The translations under genes were made by a program, and so were the position numbers. From contig CAVXSB010000006.1 of assembly GCA_963764315.1 (NCBI GenBank), forward strand, positions 124,001-188,000: a stretch of 64,000 bases of DNA, written 5' to 3'. The notes under the pieces are model-generated. The model was given only the letters and a program-made list of their open reading frames with translations, searched no databases and had not been told where the DNA came from. Below, one piece after another: positions 33,277 to 42,124 of this stretch (its first letter is position 1; each line of letters opens with the position of its first letter). The stretch is from DATLWN01 sp963764315. Lineage in GTDB: Bacteria; Pseudomonadota; Zetaproteobacteria; Mariprofundales; Mariprofundaceae.

Positions 33277-34448
33277 ACCGGGGAACGGCCGTCGATGTGC
33301 TCGTCGTCGGCGGCGGCATCCACGGCTGCGGCGTGGCCCAGGCCACAGCCGCGGCCGGTTATTCGGTGGCGCTGCTCGAACAAAAGGACCTGGCCGCCGG
33401 CACCTCCAGTCGCTCCAGCAAGCTGATCCACGGCGGCCTGCGCTATCTGGAGAGCGGCCAGCTGTCCCTGGTCTACGAATCGTTGCGGGAGCGCCGGCTG
33501 CTGCTGCGCCTGGCCCCCGGGCTGGTGCATGCGGTGCCCTTCCACATCCCGATCTATAGAGACACATCGCGCCCGGCCTGGATGATCGGCGCAGGCCTGG
33601 CGCTGTACGCGCTGCTGGCCGGCATCACGCCACTGGCCCGTTTCTCCATGGTGCCGCGCCGGGCATGGGGCGATCTGGACGGATTGGCGACAACTGGGCT
33701 GACGCGCGTGTTCCGTTACTGGGATGCGCAGACCGACGATGCGGCGCTGACGCGCGCGGTATGGCGCTCGGCCGCCGTCTGCGGCGCCCGCCTGATCTGC
33801 CCGGCCACCTTTGTTTCGGCCACCAGCGATGGCGAACGGGTGGTCGCACGCTACCGGCAGGTCGAGGCGGAGCATGAAATCACCGCCGGTATGCTCGTCA
33901 ATGCCGCCGGGCCCTGGGTCAACCGGGTGTTGGGCGGCATCGATCCCTCCCCGCAGGCGCTGCCTGTGGCGCTGGTGCAGGGCACGCATATCCTGCTGCC
34001 CGGGCCGGTGGAACGGGGTATCTATTATGCGGAGGCGGCCGACCGGCGCGCCGTGTTCGTGATGCCGTGGGGGGACAAGGCTCTGGTCGGCACCACCGAA
34101 ACGCTATTCTCGGGCGATCCGGCGGACGTCGCCCCGCTGCCGGAGGAGGTCGATTACCTGCTGGCTGTCTACCGCCGCTATTTCCCGGATAGGGAGGCGA
34201 GGGTGCTGGACAGCTTCGCAGGGCTACGGGTGCTGCCGGCAGGCGGCGATTCGCCATTCTCCCGCTCGCGCGAGACCGTGCTGCATATCGATCGGCATCG
34301 GGCACCAAGGGTGCTCAGCATCTATGGCGGCAAGCTTACCGGCTATCGCGCCACGGCACAGAAGGTGCTCGGCCGCCTGGTGCCGGTTCTGGGGGCGAGG
34401 CAGGGCGGCGTTTCGACGCGCGAACTGCCGCTTCCCACCGGCGACTGA
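33273..34448 (+). CDS. FAD-dependent glycerol-3-phosphate dehydrogenase, short form
   Basis: 391 residues, against about 500 for GlpD. The FAD Rossmann motif is VLVVGGGIHGCGVAQATA; TSSRSSKLIHGGLRYLE is the GlpD signature; NAAGPWVN, GTHILLP, FVMPWGDKALVGTTE and SIYGGKLTGYRATAQ follow in order. The protein ends just after that last block, so the C-terminal helical GlpD domain is absent. No frameshifted remainder is visible downstream. The ATG at 33273 overlaps the GDPD stop; the open frame extends further back within GDPD. It likely feeds electrons to the quinone pool and makes dihydroxyacetone phosphate. Confidence 0.87.
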   Translation: MNRGTAVDVLVVGGGIHGCGVAQATAAAGYSVALLEQKDLAAGTSSRSSKLIHGGLRYLESGQLSLVYESLRERRLLLRLAPGLVHAVPFHIPIYRDTSRPAWMIGAGLALYALLAGITPLARFSMVPRRAWGDLDGLATTGLTRVFRYWDAQTDDAALTRAVWRSAAVCGARLICPATFVSATSDGERVVARYRQVEAEHEITAGMLVNAAGPWVNRVLGGIDPSPQALPVALVQGTHILLPGPVERGIYYAEAADRRAVFVMPWGDKALVGTTETLFSGDPADVAPLPEEVDYLLAVYRRYFPDREARVLDSFAGLRVLPAGGDSPFSRSRETVLHIDRHRAPRVLSIYGGKLTGYRATAQKVLGRLVPVLGARQGGVSTRELPLPTGD

Positions 34449-34498
34449 GCCCGTCCCGGGCCAGGTCCGTCAGACCTGAAAAAACGGTCCCGATGCTG

Positions 34499-34527
34499 TT
34501 GACACCCGGCCCCCTCGCCACTATGGT
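34499..34527 (+). promoter_or_regulatory. Sigma-70 promoter of the str ribosomal operon
   Basis: TTGACA at 34499-34504, a 17-bp spacer and TATGGT at 34522-34527, followed by a GC-rich discriminator (TCGCGAC) typical of stringently controlled promoters. It lies 50 bp before the rpsL start. Confidence 0.85.
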
Positions 34528-34576
34528 TCGCGACCCTTCGCCCCTGGGGTGAAGGTCAAGTGGAGAAGAGGTAACG

Positions 34577-34948
34577 ATGCCAACGATTAACCAGATGATC
34601 CGCAAGCCCCGCCGGAGCAAGCGCAAGATCAACAAGGTGCCCGCCCTGCAGGCCTGCCCGCAGCGCCGCGGCGTGTGCACCCGCGTGTACACCACGACCC
34701 CGAAGAAGCCGAACTCGGCCCTTCGTAAGGTGGCACGTGTGCGTCTGACCAACGGCCATGAGGTCACCGCCTATATCCCGGGCGAGGGCCACAAGCTGCA
34801 GGAGCATTCGGTGGTGTTGATCCGCGGCGGTCGCGTCAAGGATCTTCCGGGCGTTCGTTACCATATCCTTCGTGGCGTTCTGGATACGACCGGTGTCGAC
34901 GGCCGCAGGCAGGGCCGTTCGAAGTACGGCGCCAAGCGTCCGAAATAA
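34577..34948 (+). CDS. rpsL: 30S ribosomal protein S12
   Basis: 123 residues, standard length. Decoding-centre protein of the small subunit. TTTPKKPNSALRK and GGRVKDLPGVRYH are intact, including Lys43 and Lys88 (sites of streptomycin-resistance changes in other bacteria, here wild type) and the Asp89 that RimO methylthiolates in E. coli. First gene of the str operon, behind a strong promoter, with GAAGAGG upstream. Confidence 0.99.
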   Translation: MPTINQMIRKPRRSKRKINKVPALQACPQRRGVCTRVYTTTPKKPNSALRKVARVRLTNGHEVTAYIPGEGHKLQEHSVVLIRGGRVKDLPGVRYHILRGVLDTTGVDGRRQGRSKYGAKRPK

Positions 34949-34966
34949 GTTTCAGGAGTCTAGATC

Positions 34967-35437
34967 ATGCCGCGTAAAGGCCCTCCGTCACGCCGACCGC
35001 TTATCCCCGATGCCAAGTTTGGCGACCGCATGGTTTCGCAGGTCGTCAACAAAGTCATGTGGGACGGTAAGAAGACCACAGCCGAAGCGATCGTCTATGA
35101 GGCGATGGAGATGGCTGCCAAGCGTCTCGGCTCCGAGCCGCTGGCTGCCCTGCACAACGCCCTGGACGCGGTTCGCCCGTCCGTCGAAGTGAAGTCCCGC
35201 CGTGTCGGCGGCGCCACCTATCAGGTGCCGGTCGAAGTGACCGATCGCCGGCGTGGTTCGCTGGCGGTACGCTGGCTGGTCGAGTTCGCGCGTAAGCGTT
35301 CGGAGCACACCATGGCCGAGCGACTGGGCTTCGAGATGATCGATGCCGTGCAGGAGCGCGGTGGTGCGTTCAAGAAGCGCGAGGATACGCATCGCATGGC
35401 GGAGGCCAATAAGGCATTTGCCCATTACCGCTGGTAA
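34967..35437 (+). CDS. rpsG: 30S ribosomal protein S7
   Basis: 156 residues, the short S7 form. Primary 16S rRNA binder that starts assembly of the 30S head; in E. coli it also represses the str operon. Family blocks: MPRKGPPSRR, VVNKVMWDGKKTTAE, RRVGGATYQVPVEV and GGAFKKREDTHRMAEANKAF (near the end). It follows rpsL by 18 bases, with CAGGAG upstream, and is followed by a 45-bp T-rich gap before fusA. Confidence 0.99.
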   Translation: MPRKGPPSRRPLIPDAKFGDRMVSQVVNKVMWDGKKTTAEAIVYEAMEMAAKRLGSEPLAALHNALDAVRPSVEVKSRRVGGATYQVPVEVTDRRRGSLAVRWLVEFARKRSEHTMAERLGFEMIDAVQERGGAFKKREDTHRMAEANKAFAHYRW

Positions 35438-35482
35438 CAGCATAGTTTTTTTGTTCTTTTACAAGGCGAAGGAGTAAGGGAA

Positions 35483-37567
35483 GTGGCTCGCAAGACCCCA
35501 TTAGCGCGTTATCGCAACATCGGCATCATGGCGCATATCGACGCCGGCAAGACGACGACGACCGAGCGCATTCTGTTCTATACCGGCGTATCTCACAAAA
35601 TCGGTGAGGTGCACGACGGCGCGGCCACCATGGACTGGATGGCCCAGGAGCAGGAGCGTGGTATCACCATCACCTCCGCCGCCACGACCTGTTCGTGGAA
35701 AGATCACCAGATCAACATCATCGATACCCCGGGACACGTCGACTTCACCATCGAGGTCGAGCGTTCCCTGCGTGTGCTGGACGGCGCCGTCGGCGTGTTC
35801 TGTGCCGTCGGTGGCGTGCAGCCGCAGTCCGAGACCGTGTGGCGCCAGGCCGACAAGTACCACGTGCCGCGTATCGCCTTCGTCAACAAGATGGACCGTA
35901 CCGGCGCCCGCTTTTTCGAGGTTGTCGAGGAGATCCGCGAGCGCCTCGGCCACAATGCCGTGGCCCTGAATCTGCCGATCGGCAACGAGGAAACCTTCCA
36001 GGGTGTCGTCGATCTCGTGTCCATGAAGGCCATTATCTGGACCAACGAGGCCATGGGCGCCGAGTACGAAGTGCAGGATATCCCGGCCGAGCTCGTAGAG
36101 CAGGCCAATGAGTACCGCGAGAAGCTGCTGGATTCGGTGCTTGTCTATGACGACGCCCTGATGGAGGCCTACCTCGAGGGTGCCGAGATCGACGAGGCGG
36201 CGCTGAAGAAGTGTATTCGCAAGGCCGTCGTCAATATCGACATGATTCCGGTGCTGTGCGGCACCGCCTTCAAGAACAAAGGTGTGCAGACGCTGCTGGA
36301 TGCCGTCGTGGACTACATGCCGGCGCCGATCGAAGTGCCGGCCATCAAGGGTGTGCATCCGGACGACGAGAGCAAGGAGGATACGCGTCCTTCTTCCGAC
36401 GACGCGCCGTTTGCGGCCCTGGCCTTCAAGGTGATGAACGATCCCTTCGTGGGCAGCCTGACCTTTATCCGCGTCTATTCGGGCGTGCTGGAGTCTGGTT
36501 CCTACGTGATCAATTCCACCAAGGGTGGCCGGAAGGAGCGCATCGGCCGTCTGCTGCAGATGCATGCCAACGAGCGCAGCGAGATCAAGGAGGTCCGCGC
36601 CGGCGACATCGCCGCCGCCGTGGGCCTGAAGACCACCACCACCGGCGATACGCTGTGCGTGGAGGACAAGCCGATCATTCTGGAGCGCATGGAATTCCCG
36701 ACCCCGGTGATCTCCGTGGCCATCGAGCCGAAGACCAAGGCCGACCAGGAGAAGATGGGCATCGCCCTCGGTCGCCTGGCCGCCGAGGATCCGTCCTTCC
36801 GCGTGCATACCGACGAGGAGACCGGCCAGACCATCATCTCCGGCATGGGCGAGCTGCACCTGGAGATCATCGTCGACCGTATGCGCCGCGAGTTCAAGGT
36901 CGAGTGCAACGTCGGCAAGCCGCAGGTTGCCTACCGCGAGACCATCCGCAGCGCCGTCAAGTCCGAGGGCAAGTTCGTGCGTCAGTCGGGCGGCCGCGGC
37001 CAGTACGGCCATGTCTGGCTCGAGATCGAGCCGCAGGAGCCGGGTGCCGGCTTCCTGTTCGAGGACAAGATCGTCGGCGGCGTGGTGCCGAGGGAATACA
37101 TCCCGGCCGTTGGCAAGGGCATCGAGGAAGCCATGCAGAACGGCGTCATGGCCGGCTTCCCGATGGTGGATATCAAGGTGGCGCTGGTCGACGGCTCCTA
37201 CCATGATGTCGACTCCAACGAGATGGCGTTCAAGATCGCCGGCTCCATGGGCTTCAAGGAAGGCGCGGTCAAGGCCAAGCCGGTACTGCTGGAGCCGTAC
37301 ATGGAGGTCGAGGTGGTGACCCCCGAGGATTACATGGGCGACATCGTCGGCGACCTGAACCGCCGCCGTGGCCGCGTGCTGGGCATGAACGAGCGCGGCA
37401 ACGCCAAGGTCATCGATGCCGAGGTGCCGCTGGCCGAGATGTTCGGCTACTCGACGAACCTGCGCTCGATGAGCCAGGGCCGTGCCACCTACACCATGCA
37501 GTTCAAGCATTATGAGGAAGTTCCCAACAACATTGCCCAGGAAATCGTCCAGAGCGTGAAGGGTTAA
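35483..37567 (+). CDS. fusA: Elongation factor G
   Basis: 694 residues. Translocation GTPase. G1 is AHIDAGKT (17-24), switch II DTPGHVDF, G4 NKMDR; domain IV contains the GGRGQYGHVWLEIEP block. It starts with GTG at 35483 (the family N-terminus MARKTPLARYRNIGIMAHID follows), preceded by GAAGGAG. Normal str-operon position between rpsG and tuf. Threonine codons are mostly ACC, in contrast with the tuf gene that follows. Confidence 0.99.
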   Translation: MARKTPLARYRNIGIMAHIDAGKTTTTERILFYTGVSHKIGEVHDGAATMDWMAQEQERGITITSAATTCSWKDHQINIIDTPGHVDFTIEVERSLRVLDGAVGVFCAVGGVQPQSETVWRQADKYHVPRIAFVNKMDRTGARFFEVVEEIRERLGHNAVALNLPIGNEETFQGVVDLVSMKAIIWTNEAMGAEYEVQDIPAELVEQANEYREKLLDSVLVYDDALMEAYLEGAEIDEAALKKCIRKAVVNIDMIPVLCGTAFKNKGVQTLLDAVVDYMPAPIEVPAIKGVHPDDESKEDTRPSSDDAPFAALAFKVMNDPFVGSLTFIRVYSGVLESGSYVINSTKGGRKERIGRLLQMHANERSEIKEVRAGDIAAAVGLKTTTTGDTLCVEDKPIILERMEFPTPVISVAIEPKTKADQEKMGIALGRLAAEDPSFRVHTDEETGQTIISGMGELHLEIIVDRMRREFKVECNVGKPQVAYRETIRSAVKSEGKFVRQSGGRGQYGHVWLEIEPQEPGAGFLFEDKIVGGVVPREYIPAVGKGIEEAMQNGVMAGFPMVDIKVALVDGSYHDVDSNEMAFKIAGSMGFKEGAVKAKPVLLEPYMEVEVVTPEDYMGDIVGDLNRRRGRVLGMNERGNAKVIDAEVPLAEMFGYSTNLRSMSQGRATYTMQFKHYEEVPNNIAQEIVQSVKG

Positions 37568-37578
37568 GGAGCAGTAAG

Positions 37579-38769
37579 ATGTCTAAGGCAAAATTTGAGC
37601 GCACGAAGCCGCACGTAAACATTGGCACGATTGGTCACGTTGACCATGGCAAGACGACGTTGACGGCAGCGATCACGAAGGTGTTGTCGAAGAGCGGCGG
37701 CGCCGAGTTCCGTGCGTACGACCAGATTGACGGTGCCCCCGAGGAGCGCGAGCGTGGTATCACGATTGCGACGGCACACGTGGAGTATGAGACGGAGGCG
37801 CGTCACTACGCCCACGTCGACTGCCCGGGACATGCCGACTACGTGAAGAACATGATCACGGGTGCGGCGCAGATGGACGGCGCCATCCTGGTGGTATCGG
37901 CAGCCGACGGCCCGATGCCGCAGACGCGCGAGCACGTTCTTCTGGCCAAGCAGGTGAACGTACCGCACATCGTTGTGTTCCTGAACAAGGCAGACATGGT
38001 TGACGACGAGGAGCTTCTGGAACTGGTTGAGATGGAAGTTCGCGAGCTTCTGTCCTCCTATGGTTTCCCGGGCGACGACGTTCCGATCATCAAGGGTTCG
38101 GCGCTGAAGGCTCTTGAGGGCGACACCAGCCCGATCGGCGAGCCGGCGATTCTTGAGCTGATGAAGGCTGTGGATGATTTCATTCCGACGCCGGAGCGTC
38201 CGATCGACAAGACGTTCCTGATGCCGATCGAGGACGTGTTCTCGATCTCTGGCCGCGGCACGGTTGTGACCGGTCGTGTTGAGCAGGGCATCGTGAAGGT
38301 TGGCGAGGAAGTTGAGATCGTGGGCATCAAGGACACCGTGAAGACGACGGTGACCGGCGTTGAGATGTTCCGCAAGCTTCTGGACCAGGGTCAGGCTGGC
38401 GACAACGTGGGTGTGCTGCTTCGCGGTACGAAGCGCGAGGACGTTGAGCGCGGCCAGGTTCTGGCCAAGCCGGGTTCGATCACGCCGCATACGCATTTCA
38501 AGGCCGAGGCCTACATTCTGACGAAGGAAGAGGGCGGTCGTCATACGCCGTTCTTCAACGGCTACCGTCCGCAGTTTTACTTCCGCACGACGGACGTGAC
38601 GGGTTCGGTGACGCTTCCTTCGGGCACGGAGATGGTGATGCCTGGCGATAACGTATCGATGGAGATCCAGTTGATCACGCCGATCGCGATGGACAAGGAG
38701 CTTCGCTTCGCCATTCGCGAGGGAGGCCGCACCGTCGGCGCCGGCGTCGTCACCGAGATCATCAAGTAA
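37579..38769 (+). CDS. tuf: Elongation factor Tu
   Basis: 396 residues. Delivers aminoacyl-tRNA to the ribosome. G1 GHVDHGKT (19-26), DCPGHADY, NKADMVDDEE; C-terminal domain blocks GGRHTPFFNGYRPQFYFRT and MVMPGDNVSM are intact. Codon use is odd for this operon: Thr is almost always ACG and many Gly/Val/Leu codons end in T, until about 38724, where the last 15 codons switch to ACC/GTC like the neighbours. This could reflect gene conversion with a second tuf copy or selection; no second copy is in the window. Confidence 0.99.
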   Translation: MSKAKFERTKPHVNIGTIGHVDHGKTTLTAAITKVLSKSGGAEFRAYDQIDGAPEERERGITIATAHVEYETEARHYAHVDCPGHADYVKNMITGAAQMDGAILVVSAADGPMPQTREHVLLAKQVNVPHIVVFLNKADMVDDEELLELVEMEVRELLSSYGFPGDDVPIIKGSALKALEGDTSPIGEPAILELMKAVDDFIPTPERPIDKTFLMPIEDVFSISGRGTVVTGRVEQGIVKVGEEVEIVGIKDTVKTTVTGVEMFRKLLDQGQAGDNVGVLLRGTKREDVERGQVLAKPGSITPHTHFKAEAYILTKEEGGRHTPFFNGYRPQFYFRTTDVTGSVTLPSGTEMVMPGDNVSMEIQLITPIAMDKELRFAIREGGRTVGAGVVTEIIK

Positions 38770-38779
38770 GGGGGCTTTT

Positions 38780-39088
38780 GTGGCAGCTCAGAGTATTCGT
38801 ATCCGCCTGAAGGCCTTTGACCACCGCATTCTGGATAAGAGCGCGGCGGACATTGTAGAGACGGCAAAGCGCACCGGGGCAGAAGTCCGCGGTCCGATTC
38901 CGATCCCGACCCGCATCCGCAAGTTCTGCGTGATCCGTGGTCCGCATGTGAACAAGGACTCGCGCGAGCAGTTCGAGATTCGCACGCACAAGCGCATGCT
39001 GGACATCCAGCGCCCGACCCCGCAGACCGTCGATGCTTTGATGAAGCTCGATCTGCCGTCCGGCGTGGACGTCGAGATCAAGCTGTAA
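38780..39088 (+). CDS. rpsJ: 30S ribosomal protein S10
   Basis: 102 residues, normal. S10 of the 30S head and, as NusE, part of transcription antitermination complexes. IRIRLKAFDHRILD and PIPIPTRIRKFCVIRGPHVNKDSREQFE (split over the loop) are the conserved blocks. Start is GTG 38780 ten bases after tuf. It opens the S10 operon genes, but no separate promoter or terminator is visible in the ten-base gap. Confidence 0.98.
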   Translation: MAAQSIRIRLKAFDHRILDKSAADIVETAKRTGAEVRGPIPIPTRIRKFCVIRGPHVNKDSREQFEIRTHKRMLDIQRPTPQTVDALMKLDLPSGVDVEIKL

Positions 39089-39101
39089 CCGGGGGAATGT
39101 C

Positions 39102-39737
39102 ATGAGTGCAGGACTGATGGCCCGGAAAGCGGGCATGACCCAGATGTTTGCCGAGGACGGCTCCGCCGTAGCGGTGACGGTGCTGAACGTGGAGCCTTGC
39201 CGCGTCATCGCCCGTCGCAGCGGCGAGAAGGATGGCTACGACGCCATTCAGGTGGGCTATGGTGCCGCCAAACGTCACGAGAGCCGCGCCGTCCAGGGGC
39301 ATTTTGCCAAGCAGGGCCAGGATCTGATGCGCGGTCTGAAGGAGTTCCGCCTGGATGAGGGCGCAGCCTTCGAGCTGGGCCAGGAGCTGAAGGCCGACAT
39401 GTTCGAGGCCGGCCAGAAGGTCGATGTCTCGGGTGTGTCCAAGGGCCACGGCTTCGCCGGTGTCATGAAGCGCTGGAACTTCGCTGGCCAGCGTGCCACG
39501 CACGGTGCCGAGAAGACCCATCGCCAGATGGGCTCGACCGGTCAGTGCCAGGATCCGGGTCGCGTGTTCAAGAATAAGAAGATGCCCGGCCACTATGGCG
39601 TGGACCGTATCACGACGCAGAACCTAGTGGTGATTCGCGTCGATGCGGAAACCAACCGCATTATCGTCAAGGGCGCCGTACCGGGTCCGAAGGACGGCCT
39701 TGTCGAAGTGCGCCCGGCAGTGAAGGGAGCGAAGTGA
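39102..39737 (+). CDS. rplC: 50S ribosomal protein L3
   Basis: 211 residues. Early-binding 50S protein near the peptidyl-transferase centre. The start MSAGLMARKAGMTQMF and the block GSTGQCQDPGRVFKNKKMPG, which contains the Gln methylated by PrmB in E. coli, are both present. GGGGGAATG precedes the start. Its stop overlaps the rplD start region (GTGATG), so the two are coupled. Confidence 0.98.
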   Translation: MSAGLMARKAGMTQMFAEDGSAVAVTVLNVEPCRVIARRSGEKDGYDAIQVGYGAAKRHESRAVQGHFAKQGQDLMRGLKEFRLDEGAAFELGQELKADMFEAGQKVDVSGVSKGHGFAGVMKRWNFAGQRATHGAEKTHRQMGSTGQCQDPGRVFKNKKMPGHYGVDRITTQNLVVIRVDAETNRIIVKGAVPGPKDGLVEVRPAVKGAK

Positions 39738-40357
39738 TGGCAGAGATCAATGTCGTTGATCAGGCCAACAAGAGCGTTGGCAAGCGAGAGCTGAATCCGG
39801 CGGTGTTCGGTCTGGATACCGATGCCGGGCTTGTGCACCGTGTATACAGCGCCCTGGCCTTGGCCCAGCGCGCCGGCACGCACAGCACGAAGACGCGCGC
39901 CGAGGTGTCCGGTGGCGGCAAGAAGCCATGGAAGCAGAAGGGTACCGGCCGCGCCCGTCAGGGCTCGACCCGCGCCGCACAGTGGCGCCACGGCGGCACC
40001 GCGCATGGTCCGCGCCCGCATGACTACGGCACCCGTATCAACAAGAAGGAGCGCAACCGCGCCCTGTGCGTGGTGTTGTCCGATTGTCTGCGCGAGGGTC
40101 GCCTGACCGTCGTGAACAAGATTGAGCTGGCCGATATCAAGACCAAGGGCTTCGCCCAGGTCGTCGATGCCCTGGACGCCGGTAAGGGTCTGTTCGTGCT
40201 GGGTGGCCCGGATCGCGTCGTCGAGCTGTCGGCCCGCAACCTGCCGGTGACCCAGGTCGTACTGGACGGCCAACTGAGCCTGCACGACCTGCTCAAGTGC
40301 AAGCGCCTGGTGCTGACCGAGGCGGCCGTGGAGAAACTCGAGGGGCGTCTGGCATGA
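39737..40357 (+). CDS. rplD: 50S ribosomal protein L4
   Basis: 206 residues. Lines the exit tunnel through its extended loop (SGGGKKPWKQKGTGRARQGS, residues about 57-76) and in E. coli represses the S10 operon; no leader was tested here. ATG 39737 overlaps the rplC stop; a GTG at 39734 is an alternative. The stop overlaps rplW (ATGA). Confidence 0.98.
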   Translation: MAEINVVDQANKSVGKRELNPAVFGLDTDAGLVHRVYSALALAQRAGTHSTKTRAEVSGGGKKPWKQKGTGRARQGSTRAAQWRHGGTAHGPRPHDYGTRINKKERNRALCVVLSDCLREGRLTVVNKIELADIKTKGFAQVVDALDAGKGLFVLGGPDRVVELSARNLPVTQVVLDGQLSLHDLLKCKRLVLTEAAVEKLEGRLA

Positions 40358-40650
40358 GTAACTACCAGCATTTCAACACCCTGCTGCAGCCGGTGGTAAC
40401 CGAGAAGAGCTACAGCAAGACCGGTGCGTCGAACCAGTACACCTTCCGGGTGGCGCGCGAGGCGACCAAGGCCGAGATCAAGGCGGCTGTCGAGGCCATC
40501 TTCGAGGTTGATGTTTCCAAGGTGCAGGTCATCAATATGCCCGGTAAGGTGCGTCGCCGCGGCATGTACACCGGACGTCGTCCCGGTTACCGCAAGGCAG
40601 TCGTGCGCCTGGCCGAGGGCCAGAGCCTGGAAGTGACGGAAGAGGCATAA
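40354..40650 (+). CDS. rplW: 50S ribosomal protein L23
   Basis: 98 residues. Sits at the tunnel exit and docks trigger factor and SRP. Conserved blocks: LLQPVVTEKSY near residue 10 and VSKVQVINMPGKVRRRG near residue 58. Starts in an ATGA overlap with rplD and is followed by rplB after one base, as in the usual S10 operon. Confidence 0.98.
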   Translation: MSNYQHFNTLLQPVVTEKSYSKTGASNQYTFRVAREATKAEIKAAVEAIFEVDVSKVQVINMPGKVRRRGMYTGRRPGYRKAVVRLAEGQSLEVTEEA

Positions 40651-40651
40651 G

Positions 40652-41482
40652 ATGGCACTGAAGGTATTCAAACCCAACACCAACGGCACCCGTAACTTTG
40701 TTGCCGTCGTAAACCCCGAGCTGCACAAGGGAAATCCCGAGCGCAGCCTGACGGCACCGCTGTCGAAAAAGGGTGGGCGCAACAACAACGGCCGCGTCAC
40801 CGCCCGTCACCAGGGTGGCGGTCACAAGCGTCAGTACCGTCTGGTTGATTTCAAGCGTGACAATTTCGGCGTGAAAGGTATGGTGTCGCGCATCGAATAC
40901 GACCCCAACCGTACGGCGCATATTGCGCTGGTCGTATTTGAGAATGGCGACAAGCGTTACATCCTCGCACCACAGGGCCTTCGCCCGGGTGATGCGGTGA
41001 TGTCCGGCCCGGAATCCGAGATCCGTCCGGGCAATGCCCTGCCGCTGTCCTCCATCCGCGTTGGTACGATGTTGCACAACATCGAGATGAAGCCCGGCAA
41101 GGGCGGCCAGATGGCGCGTAGCGCCGGCGCCTCCGTGCAGCTGATGGGTAAGGAAGGCGAGCGCGCGGTGCTGAAGCTGCCGTCCGGTGAGTTTCGCCGC
41201 GTGGATATCCGCTGCCTGGCGACCATTGGCGTGATGGGCAATGCCGATCATTCCAACCGTACCGTCGGCAAGGCCGGCCGTACGCGCTGGCTGGGCAAGC
41301 GTCCGCATGTGCGCGGCGTGGCGATGAATCCGGTCGACCATCCGCATGGCGGTGGTGAGGGCCGTACCTCCGGCGGTCGTCATCCGGTGACGCCGTGGGG
41401 TAAGCCGACCAAGGGTCACAAGACCCGCAACAAGAACAAGGCGTCGGGTCGCGATATCATCCGCCGCCGCAACCAGAGGTAA
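40652..41482 (+). CDS. rplB: 50S ribosomal protein L2
   Basis: 276 residues. Essential for subunit joining and peptidyl transfer. SKKGGRNNNGRVTARHQGGG near the N-terminus and the C-terminal RGVAMNPVDHPHGGGEGRT loop, with the functionally important His, are intact. Standard length. No distinct ribosome site is seen because rplW ends one base before; translation is likely coupled. Confidence 0.98.
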   Translation: MALKVFKPNTNGTRNFVAVVNPELHKGNPERSLTAPLSKKGGRNNNGRVTARHQGGGHKRQYRLVDFKRDNFGVKGMVSRIEYDPNRTAHIALVVFENGDKRYILAPQGLRPGDAVMSGPESEIRPGNALPLSSIRVGTMLHNIEMKPGKGGQMARSAGASVQLMGKEGERAVLKLPSGEFRRVDIRCLATIGVMGNADHSNRTVGKAGRTRWLGKRPHVRGVAMNPVDHPHGGGEGRTSGGRHPVTPWGKPTKGHKTRNKNKASGRDIIRRRNQR

Positions 41483-41488
41483 GTAGTT

Positions 41489-41764
41489 ATGGCGCGTTCG
41501 CTCAAGAAGGGTCCTTACATCGAAGCGTCCCTGGAGAAGAAAGCCTTAGCCGCCAAGGAAGGCAGTCTGAAGGGCGTGATCAAGACCTGGTCCCGTCGTT
41601 CGACCATTTCCCCGGACTTCGTTGGGCTGAATTTCGCCGTGCACAACGGCAACAAGTTCATTCCGGTGTTCGTGACGGAGAACATGGTGGGCCACAAGCT
41701 CGGTGAGTTTTCGCCGACCCGCACCTACTACGGCCACGGCGCCGACAAGAAGTCAAAGAGGTAA
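41489..41764 (+). CDS. rpsS: 30S ribosomal protein S19
   Basis: 91 residues. 30S head protein that forms a complex with S13 and contacts the A-site tRNA. MARSLKKGPYIEASLEKK, TWSRRSTISPDFVGL and GEFSPTRTYYGHG are the family blocks. AGAGGTAAG sits before the ATG. Ordinary S10-operon position between rplB and rplV. Confidence 0.98.
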   Translation: MARSLKKGPYIEASLEKKALAAKEGSLKGVIKTWSRRSTISPDFVGLNFAVHNGNKFIPVFVTENMVGHKLGEFSPTRTYYGHGADKKSKR

Positions 41765-41770
41765 GGGATC

Positions 41771-42112
41771 ATGACTGACGAAGTCCTTGCGCTGGCTAAA
41801 AACAGCCAGATCAGCCCCCAGAAGGCCCGACTGGTCGGCGATCAGATTCGCGGCCTTCCCGTGGCGCGTGCCCTGGCCGTGCTGGCCCTGTCTCCGAAGA
41901 AGGCCGCGCGCTTGGTGGAGAAGGTGCTGAAGTCGGCGATTGCCAATGCCGAGCAGAACAACGGCCTGGATGTCGACAGCCTCTTCGTGTCGACCGTGCG
42001 TATCGATCCGGGCATCACCCACAAGCGGTTCCGTCCGAAGGGCATGGGCCGCATGCGCAAGCGTTTTCATCGCCACAGCCACGTATCGGTCGCTGTGCGC
42101 GAGCGCGGTTAA
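41771..42112 (+). CDS. rplV: 50S ribosomal protein L22
   Basis: 113 residues. Tunnel-lining protein. The N-terminal helix region SPQKARLVGDQIRGLPVARAL and the C-terminal beta-hairpin RFRPKGMGRMRKRFHRHSHV that reaches the tunnel constriction are clear. AGAGGTAAGGG precedes the ATG. The hairpin is basic and lacks insertions. Confidence 0.98.
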   Translation: MTDEVLALAKNSQISPQKARLVGDQIRGLPVARALAVLALSPKKAARLVEKVLKSAIANAEQNNGLDVDSLFVSTVRIDPGITHKRFRPKGMGRMRKRFHRHSHVSVAVRERG

Positions 42113-42124
42113 AGGAGTTATTGG

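Noticed and set aside
34462..34478. CAGGTC/GACCTG hairpin before rpsL as terminator of the dehydrogenase gene
   Set aside because: On the plus strand it is followed by A residues, not T, so it is not an intrinsic terminator.
35501..37510. A 669-codon minus-strand open frame opposite fusA
   Set aside because: fusA is unmistakable on the plus strand; the antisense product is His/Leu/Gly-rich with no domain.
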